From Eubacteriales bacterium (GTDB lineage: Bacteria; Bacillota; Clostridia; Oscillospirales; Acutalibacteraceae), in contig JAUMXP010000068.1 of assembly GCA_030529125.1 (NCBI GenBank), positions 1 through 8,538 on the forward strand: a stretch of DNA of 8,538 nucleotides, in the 5' to 3' direction. A model generated the notes under the pieces. The model did not search any database. It saw only the letters and a list, made by a program, of their open reading frames with translations, and was not told where the DNA came from. A program made the translations under genes and the position numbers. Positions 1 through 4,830 of the stretch are shown piece after piece; the first letter of the stretch is position 1; each line of letters begins with the position of its first letter.

Positions 1-462
1 AATAATCCTAAGGTGTTAATTCTTGACGAGCCTACCACAGGTCTTGATCCACAGACAAGAAAATTGCTGTGGTCTGTAATTTACGATTTACAGAAAAAAG
101 ACAATATGACAGTACTGCTTACAACTCACTATATGGAAGAAGCCGCAGATGCTGATTATGTTGTCATCATTGATAGTGGCAAAATTTCAGCTCACGGTAC
201 ACCGCTACAGCTTAAAAACACTTATGCTTCTGACTTTATCACTATATATAACACAGATGAGCAAACAGTTAAAAATATGGGTGTAGAATACGAGAAGATA
301 AAAGACGCATACCGTCTGTCTGTTTCTGATACATCAAAAGCTACACAACTTATCATAAAGCATCCTGATGCTTTCACGGATTATGAGATAGTCAAAGGTA
401 AAATGGACGATGTTTTCCTGAATGTAACAGGAAAGAATCTTGAGGGAGGATTATCTAAATGA
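1..462 (+). CDS. ABC transporter ATP-binding protein, 3' part only (ABC-2 / drug or Na+ exporter type)
   Basis: This is the C-terminal part of a cytoplasmic ATPase that powers an ABC-2 type exporter. The reading frame is open from base 1, so the gene begins outside the window and the GTG at 13 is an internal valine. Counting the first codon as residue 1, the end of Walker B (LILDEP, D9-E10), the D-loop (GLDP, 14-17) and the switch histidine (TTHYMEEA, H43) are visible; Walker A and the LSGGQ signature must lie upstream. The tail after about residue 75, ending in a MDDVFLNVTG-like stretch, is typical of DrrA/NatA-like exporter ATPases. Its stop overlaps the next gene's start (ATGA, 459-462), which implies translational coupling to the permease. 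The exported substrate cannot be read from the sequence. Confidence 0.93.
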   Translation, partial: NNPKVLILDEPTTGLDPQTRKLLWSVIYDLQKKDNMTVLLTTHYMEEAADADYVVIIDSGKISAHGTPLQLKNTYASDFITIYNTDEQTVKNMGVEYEKIKDAYRLSVSDTSKATQLIIKHPDAFTDYEIVKGKMDDVFLNVTGKNLEGGLSK

Positions 463-1352
463 GTACATTCAACGCACTCTTAAAAAGAAACATAAAGCTT
501 TTTTTCAAAGACAAGGGCATGTTCTTTACAGCACTTATAACACCGCTTATTCTGCTCGTGTTGTATGCTACATTTCTTGGTAATGTTTATCGTGATTCTT
601 TCACAATGAATCTGCCTGCAAATCTCAAGATTTCTGATAGTCTGATTGATGGTCTTGTAGGCGGTCAGCTTATATCATCAATTCTTGCTGTATCATGCGT
701 AACAGTTGCTTTTTGTTCAAACTTCCTTATGGTACAGGACAAAGCATCAGGTACAATTAAAGACCTGAAGATTACTCCTGTAAAGTCATCGACTTTATCA
801 TTGAGCTATTATATGGCAACTATCGTATCTACTTTACTTATTTGCTTTATTGCAGCAGGTATTTGCTTTGTCTATATTGCATTTGTAGGTTTCTATATGT
901 CAGTAGCTGATATTCTGTTATTGTTCCTTGACATAGTTTTACTTGTGCTGTTTGGTACAGCGTTGTCATCTATTATCAACTTCTTTTTGTCTTCACAGGG
1001 TCAGATTTCGGCTGTAGGTACAATAGTAAGCGCTGGTTACGGTTTTATCTGCGGTGCTTATATGCCACTTTCTTCTTTTGACGAGGGCTTACGCAATGTG
1101 CTTTCGTTCCTGCCTGGTACATATGGTACCTCACTTGTACGTAATCATTGTATGGGTGGTGCACTCAGCGAGTTAGAAGGTCAGGGCTTGACTTCTGAAG
1201 CTATAGAGTCGCTGAAAGACTCGCTTGACTGTAATCTTTATTTTTTCTCAGACAAAGTCAGTGTTCCTGTTATGTATTTGATTCTAGGTGGCTGCGTTGC
1301 TTTGTTAGTTTTAGTTTACGTGCTGATGAACAAATTCAAAAAAGAAAGATAA
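459..1352 (+). CDS. ABC-2 type transporter permease
   Basis: This is the membrane subunit of the exporter driven by the upstream ATPase. The 297-residue protein has the ABC-2 permease layout: a short basic cytoplasmic start (RNIKLFFKDKG), a first membrane segment at about 21-41, an extracytoplasmic loop, then segments at about 68-90, 118-140, 150-172 and 185-203, and a last one at about 270-290 before a basic tail. The conserved cytoplasmic stretch MVQDKASGTIKDL (91-103), where such permeases contact the ATPase, is present. Between 204 and 268 lies a long extracytoplasmic loop. GGGAGGA at 444-450 lies 8 bases before the ATG, and the start overlaps the ATPase stop. The family includes drug, lipid and sodium exporters; substrate unknown. 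Confidence 0.93.
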   Translation: MSTFNALLKRNIKLFFKDKGMFFTALITPLILLVLYATFLGNVYRDSFTMNLPANLKISDSLIDGLVGGQLISSILAVSCVTVAFCSNFLMVQDKASGTIKDLKITPVKSSTLSLSYYMATIVSTLLICFIAAGICFVYIAFVGFYMSVADILLLFLDIVLLVLFGTALSSIINFFLSSQGQISAVGTIVSAGYGFICGAYMPLSSFDEGLRNVLSFLPGTYGTSLVRNHCMGGALSELEGQGLTSEAIESLKDSLDCNLYFFSDKVSVPVMYLILGGCVALLVLVYVLMNKFKKER

Positions 1353-1353
1353 C

Positions 1354-1385
1354 AAAAAAGGGCGTTGTAGATAACGCCCTTTTTT
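1354..1385. terminator. Perfect hairpin terminator shared by convergent genes
   Basis: The arms 1354-1366 and 1373-1385 are exact 13-bp reverse complements around a 6-base loop. Each arm carries a GGGCGTT-type core flanked by six A or six T. The same hairpin therefore presents a T tract on either strand and should end both the ABC operon (plus) and tmcAL (minus). It begins one base after the permease stop and overlaps the tmcAL stop codon (1384-1386). Confidence 0.9.
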
Positions 1386-2523
1386 ATATTTTGATTATTT
1401 TAGCTGAAAAATCATTTGTAAAATCCGATGTATCTTTTAGTGCAAGCGAGAAAATATCAGATGCAGTGACATCAATATCGAATTGCTTTTTAGCATCAAT
1501 AGACAGTCTGTCGTAGTCTTGCTTGGTCTTAGCTATGATAGGTAAGCTTGAGTTTTTGATGATTTTTGCACCAGTGTCGTTCATGCCGAGTACGCGTACG
1601 TACATAGCGCTTTTGCTTCTGTCATCTTTTGTGATTCCGAGTAGCGCGCTTATGATAATTCTTCTGATTCTAGCGAGTGTATATCGTTTTGTTTTTATAT
1701 TACTATATAATTCTTCTAAAGAATTACTGCTTCTTGAACATTCAAATAATCTGTTGTGAAGTCCCTCTTGTACATCAGGCAGAATCTCAAAATCCTCTTT
1801 TTGCATAGTGCGAAGTTTGTACAGTATGGCAGTTTCAAGCTTTGAGATATCTGCGTAGTTTTCGATGTTCATACAGGTGAATTGCTCATAGCTTTTGTTT
1901 TCAAACAAAAGATTTCTGATATGAGTAGCGCTTGCGATAGTTTGCGATGTTATTTCGCTGTCGTGATCTGCACCCTTGCGCTTTATAGCGACAGGGGAGA
2001 TACCAGTGTTATTTAGCGCTTTGATGTATTCGACAGCTAGCGTGTTGTTTGGTTTGCTCACAATTTGTGAATATGCATCTCCTGCGATATCCGCAACTGC
2101 GTTGTGTACCGCTTTAGGATAGTATTCTCCACATGCTAAATGTTCTCTGAGTTTATTTTCGAACGCTGTCTCGCTTAGTATATCAGCAGTTTTAATAAGT
2201 GTATCTGTATCGCTATCTTCGGCACCAAAGCACAGTATATCAACATTAAGTGCTTTTGCGATATCCACTCCGCCTTTTGCAAAGTCCTGTGCGCTCGAAA
2301 CAGCAAAAACAGTCGGTAGTTCTACAACAAGGTCACAACCGTTTTGCAAAGCGCACAATGCTCTTTGATATTTGTCAACAACAGCTACATCACCACGTTG
2401 TACAAAACTGCCGCTCATGATAGCGACAACAGCATCTGCATGGTGCTTTTTTACTGTGTCAATTAGGTATTTGTGCCCGTTGTGAAACGGATTAAATTCA
2501 CAGATTATCGCTGCTGTTTTCAA
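1384..2523 (-). CDS. tmcAL: tRNA(Met) cytidine acetate ligase TmcAL (YlbM family)
   Basis: TmcAL uses ATP to activate acetate as acetyl-AMP and transfers the acetyl group to the wobble cytidine C34 of elongator tRNA-Met, giving ac4C, which helps prevent misreading of the AUA codon. It is a cytoplasmic protein. The nucleotidyltransferase signature is at the start (CEFNPFHNGH, HxGH at residues 14-17), followed by SGSFVQRGD and VDKYQRA, the KPNNTLAVEY segment, and ATHIRN in the middle; this order is characteristic of the former YlbM/DUF795 family. I place the start at TTG 2523 (379 aa) rather than GTG 2532, because the GTG lies inside the Shine-Dalgarno AAAGAGGTGA (2529-2538), which is 5 bases from the TTG. 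This start also gives the usual MK-hydrophobic-EFNPFHNGH N-terminus. It diverges from ackA, another acetate enzyme. Confidence 0.93.
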   Translation of the reverse strand: MKTAAIICEFNPFHNGHKYLIDTVKKHHADAVVAIMSGSFVQRGDVAVVDKYQRALCALQNGCDLVVELPTVFAVSSAQDFAKGGVDIAKALNVDILCFGAEDSDTDTLIKTADILSETAFENKLREHLACGEYYPKAVHNAVADIAGDAYSQIVSKPNNTLAVEYIKALNNTGISPVAIKRKGADHDSEITSQTIASATHIRNLLFENKSYEQFTCMNIENYADISKLETAILYKLRTMQKEDFEILPDVQEGLHNRLFECSRSSNSLEELYSNIKTKRYTLARIRRIIISALLGITKDDRSKSAMYVRVLGMNDTGAKIIKNSSLPIIAKTKQDYDRLSIDAKKQFDIDVTASDIFSLALKDTSDFTNDFSAKIIKI

Positions 2524-2528
2524 ATATG

Positions 2529-2538
2529 TCACCTCTTT
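2529..2538 (-). promoter_or_regulatory. Shine-Dalgarno that decides the tmcAL start
   Basis: On the minus strand this reads AAAGAGGTGA, a near-complete match to the 16S anti-SD partner, 5 bases before a TTG. The in-frame GTG at 2530-2532 falls within it and so cannot be served by it. Confidence 0.75.
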
Positions 2539-2548
2539 AAGAAAAAAC

Positions 2549-2577
2549 TTGAAATATCTGTTAATTAGTATTATTAT
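2549..2577 (+). promoter_or_regulatory. Promoter of ackA
   Basis: TTGAAA (2549-2554), a 17-base spacer and TATTAT (2572-2577) form a good housekeeping-sigma promoter. The start is predicted near 2584, giving a leader of about 40 bases with AGGAGG at 2608-2613, 9 bases from the ackA ATG. Predicted by eye only. Confidence 0.72.
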
Positions 2578-2606
2578 ATTATATGTGATTAATTTAACAT
2601 TTTCAA
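2578..2606 (-). promoter_or_regulatory. Promoter of tmcAL, mirror image of the ackA promoter
   Basis: On the minus strand this reads TTGAAA (2606-2601), exactly 17 bases, then TATAAT (2583-2578), a near-consensus housekeeping promoter. Transcription should start near 2571, leaving a leader of about 48 bases. Its -10 abuts the ackA -10 with no base between them, so polymerase bound at one promoter should exclude polymerase from the other. Confidence 0.75.
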
Positions 2607-2622
2607 TAGGAGGATATTTGTT

Positions 2623-3831
2623 ATGAAAATTTTAGTTATCAACGCAGGTAGTTCATCTTTGAAATATCAGCTCATCGATATGGAAACAGAGCAGATGATC
2701 GCAAAAGGTAACTGCGAGCGTATTGGTATTGAAGGTTCTTTCATCGGACATAAAACTGCTGACGGCAGAGCTATGGAGAAAGAAGCAGTTATGGAAAACC
2801 ACGCTCAGGCATTCATGGTTGTAAAAGATGCTTTGCTTGACAAGGAATTCGGTGTTATTGATAATCTTGACGAGGTTTCTGCAATTGGTCACCGTGTAGT
2901 GCAGGGTGGTTCTATTTTCAAGACTTCTGTTCTTATCAATGAGAAGGTTTTAGAGGATATCGACGGCTTAAGTCCACTTGCTCCACTTCATAACCCTGCT
3001 CACGTTCAGGCTATGAAGGGCTGCCTTGAAGTATTTGGCGAGAAGACACCTATGGTTGCTGTGTTTGATACATCTTTCCATTCAACAATGCCTGAAAAAG
3101 CATATATGTACGCTGTTCCATACGAGTTCTATGAGAAGTATGCTGTACGTAGATACGGTGCTCATGGTACATCACATCGTTATGTATCACATGAAATGGC
3201 AAAACTTATGGGTAAAGATATCAAAGATCTTAAGATTATCACATGCCATATCGGTAACGGTTCATCTATCACAGCTGTTGATGGCGGTAAGGTTGTAGAT
3301 ACATCTATGGGTCTTACTCCGCTCGATGGTATTATGATGGGTACTCGTACAGGTTGTCTAGATCCATCTGTAGTTACATTTATTGCTGAAAAAGAAGGCC
3401 TCTCTGCTAAAGAGATGGACACTCTGATGAATAAGAAATCAGGTCTTTTAGGTGTATCAGGTATTTCTTCTGATGACCGTGATGTTTCTGCTGCTGAAGA
3501 AGCAGGTAATGAGCGTGCACACCTTGCTCACGAGATGCTCTACTACCAGATTTCTAAGTACATTGGTCAGTACTACATCGCTATGGGCGGTTGTGATGCT
3601 ATCGTATTCACAGCAGGTTTAGGTGAAAATCAGCCACAGCTTCGTAAGAGAGTATGCGAGTATCTTAAGGTGCTTGGTGTTACATTTAATGATGAAGCAA
3701 ATGAGAACTGCAGAAGAGGTGTTTCTGGCACAATCTCGGCTGATGATTCTGCTATCCGCGTTGATGTTATCGCTACTAACGAAGAGCTTGTTATCGCTCG
3801 AGATACACAGGATATTGTTAACGCGCTTTAA
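2623..3831 (+). CDS. ackA: Acetate kinase
   Basis: This enzyme interconverts acetyl phosphate + ADP and acetate + ATP. In a fermenter it is the last, ATP-yielding step of acetate production; cytoplasmic, normally a homodimer. The 402-residue length is the family norm. Diagnostic motifs are all present: VINAGSSSLKYQL (5-17, with N7, S10 and S12), HRVVQGG (90-96, R91), VFDTSFHSTMP (147-157, D149), YGAHGTSHRYVS (178-189, H181), HIGNGSS (209-215), GIMMGTRTGCLDPS (236-249, R242), FTAGLGENQ (329-337) and NEELVIARDT (386-395). These match the substrate and nucleotide residues known in the family, so the enzyme looks intact. The usual partner pta is not adjacent; ackA stands alone between its promoter and a strong terminator. 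The opposite-strand neighbour tmcAL also uses acetate. Confidence 0.98.
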   Translation: MKILVINAGSSSLKYQLIDMETEQMIAKGNCERIGIEGSFIGHKTADGRAMEKEAVMENHAQAFMVVKDALLDKEFGVIDNLDEVSAIGHRVVQGGSIFKTSVLINEKVLEDIDGLSPLAPLHNPAHVQAMKGCLEVFGEKTPMVAVFDTSFHSTMPEKAYMYAVPYEFYEKYAVRRYGAHGTSHRYVSHEMAKLMGKDIKDLKIITCHIGNGSSITAVDGGKVVDTSMGLTPLDGIMMGTRTGCLDPSVVTFIAEKEGLSAKEMDTLMNKKSGLLGVSGISSDDRDVSAAEEAGNERAHLAHEMLYYQISKYIGQYYIAMGGCDAIVFTAGLGENQPQLRKRVCEYLKVLGVTFNDEANENCRRGVSGTISADDSAIRVDVIATNEELVIARDTQDIVNAL

Positions 3832-3863
3832 TTCTGTATTAGAATAATAAATATTAAAAATTT

Positions 3864-3893
3864 TGCCGTCGGGATAACCGACGGCATTTTTTT
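3864..3893 (+). terminator. Terminator of ackA, possibly also serving the DUF378 gene
   Basis: A perfect 9-bp GC-rich stem (3864-3872 with 3878-3886) closes a 5-base GATAA loop and is followed by seven T (3887-3893). On the minus strand the same stem is followed by AAA then TTTTT, which is less canonical. No other hairpin follows the minus-strand gene ending at 3892, so the element may serve both directions. Confidence 0.9.
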
Positions 3894-4119
3894 ATATTGG
3901 GTTTGATGTCAAGTCTGAGTCGCCGGCTTCTGTGTGGTCTCTGAAAAGCAGAGAAATACACCACAAAGCTGACAATGCAACTACAACATAGATGATTCTG
4001 CTGACTATACCTGTTTGTCCGCCGCAAATCCATGCAACTATATCAAACTGAAACAAGCCTACGCTACCCCAGTTGATACCGCCGATAACAAGTAAAGTCA
4101 GTGCGATTTTATCCAGCAT
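3892..4119 (-). CDS. DUF378 family small membrane protein
   Basis: This 75-residue protein has two membrane segments, at about 4-24 and 40-60, and a polar, acidic C-terminal tail (RDHTEAGDSD, from 60). The N-terminal pattern LDKIALTLLVIGGINWGSVG, with the signature GGINWGSVGLF, and the second half SRIIYVVVALSAL match the DUF378 (YuzA-like) family, whose function is unknown. AGGAGG (4127-4132, read on the minus strand) stands 7 bases before the ATG. It lies 68 bp downstream of the zinc-ribbon membrane gene on the same strand with no terminator between, so the two are probably co-transcribed. A TATAAT at 4176-4181 (minus) without a convincing -35 could give it its own weak start. Confidence 0.87.
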   Translation of the reverse strand: MLDKIALTLLVIGGINWGSVGLFQFDIVAWICGGQTGIVSRIIYVVVALSALWCISLLFRDHTEAGDSDLTSNPI

Positions 4120-4187
4120 ATTAAAACCTCCTAATTTTTATAGGCTGTTTTAATATTTTAAACATAAATCAAGAAATTATACTGAGA

Positions 4188-4565
4188 TTAAATGAGAAAT
4201 ATAGTAAGTGTAGTAGTGATGATTCCCAAAGCAAGAAGAACAATAGCGATAATGCGTGTGAGTTTAACTGCTTTTTTAATTTTAAATTTATGAATCATAA
4301 CATCTGCAGGCAAAGGGAATAGGAGAAACATAAGTCCAAGCACGAGCAGTGGGACTGATACCATATATGCACCAACTTCTCTTAAAAAAGAGAATACAAA
4401 AATTCCGATACCGATTGACATTACAAAAATACCGTTGATTGCACCGACAACCTTCGATACTTTTTCTCGCATATCGTAAAATTTGTTGGATTCAGTCTGG
4501 CAATCATCACAGCAATATATTTCATGATAAGTAATTTCTTTTGCACAGTATTCGCATTTTTTCAT
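4188..4565 (-). CDS. Zinc-ribbon membrane protein of unknown function
   Basis: I do not recognise a characterised family. With the start at 4565 the protein has 125 residues. Its N-terminus carries a cysteine cluster, C4-x2-C7 and C18-C19-x2-C22 (KKCEYC, YCCDDC), which suggests a small treble-clef or zinc-ribbon metal site. A charged stretch follows, then three predicted membrane helices at about 39-60, 66-86 and 103-125, with a basic loop (HKFKIKKAVK, 92-101) before the last. The start is chosen because GAAGGTGA (4570-4577, minus strand) lies 4 bases upstream; the longer frame from 4604 would begin upstream of the -10 of the predicted promoter at 4595-4623 and so would not be transcribed. 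It is probably the first gene of a two-gene unit with the DUF378 gene. Confidence 0.8.
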   Translation of the reverse strand: MKKCEYCAKEITYHEIYCCDDCQTESNKFYDMREKVSKVVGAINGIFVMSIGIGIFVFSFLREVGAYMVSVPLLVLGLMFLLFPLPADVMIHKFKIKKAVKLTRIIAIVLLALGIITTTLTIFLI

Positions 4566-4594
4566 TGTGTCACCTTCAAAAACAGTATAGATGA

Positions 4595-4623
4595 ATAATA
4601 ACACGAATTTGCCTTTTTTTCAA
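4595..4623 (-). promoter_or_regulatory. Promoter of the zinc-ribbon membrane gene
   Basis: On the minus strand TTGAAA (4623-4618), 17 bases, then TATTAT (4600-4595), the same hexamers and spacing as the ackA promoter. The predicted start near 4588 leaves a leader of about 22 bases containing the ribosome site at 4570-4577. Confidence 0.65.
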
Positions 4624-4654
4624 CACAAAATGCCCTGATTTTGTATTATTCTTG

Positions 4655-4695
4655 TCAAAAGTTATCTTTTTTATGCTCAAAAATTATCTTTTTAT
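4655..4695 (+). repeat. Tandem 22-bp-period direct repeat upstream of the amylase promoter
   Basis: The motif TCAAAAGTTATCTTTTTTAT at 4655-4674 recurs as TCAAAAATTATCTTTTTAT at 4677-4695, with one substitution and one T fewer. The two copies start 22 bp apart, about two helical turns, so they would face the same side of the DNA. They end 44 bp before the amylase -35. A tandem regulator site is possible; an AT-rich coincidence cannot be excluded. Confidence 0.5.
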
Positions 4696-4739
4696 CTAAT
4701 TTGAATAAATATTAAAATTTATTTTGTACGAAATATGAA

Positions 4740-4768
4740 TTGAAAGAAATAGACCTATACTGTATAAT
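4740..4768 (+). promoter_or_regulatory. Promoter of the dockerin amylase gene
   Basis: TTGAAA (4740-4745), 17-base spacer, TATAAT (4763-4768): a strong housekeeping-type promoter preceded by very AT-rich DNA. The start is predicted near 4775, giving a leader of about 56 bases, with AGGAGG at 4820-4825, 5 bases before the ATG. A perfect 5+1+5 palindrome (TATAC-T-GTATA, 4756-4766) covers the start of the -10. Confidence 0.8.
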
Positions 4769-4830
4769 TTATTAAGAAGAAAATGAGTCGTTGTGCTCTC
4801 TTCCAAATTATTTACCTTTAGGAGGTTAAC

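Noticed and set aside
1523..1759. A 78-codon plus-strand frame inside tmcAL
   Set aside because: It lies antisense to a well-recognised enzyme and has no ribosome site; its hydrophobic look is a by-product of reading tmcAL backwards.
2533..2622. A possible CcpA (cre) site controlling ackA, as in Bacillus
   Set aside because: I could not find a sequence resembling TGWAANCGNTNNCA in this gap or just upstream.
4566..4604. A 13-residue N-terminal extension of the zinc-ribbon protein starting at 4604
   Set aside because: That ATG lies upstream of the -10 of the predicted promoter and lacks a ribosome site; ATG 4565 has GAAGGTGA 4 bases upstream.
4566..4830. A riboswitch or small RNA in the gap before the amylase
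   Set aside because: Only one weak bulged stem and AT-rich dyads are visible; no known aptamer pattern or terminator/antiterminator pair precedes the gene.
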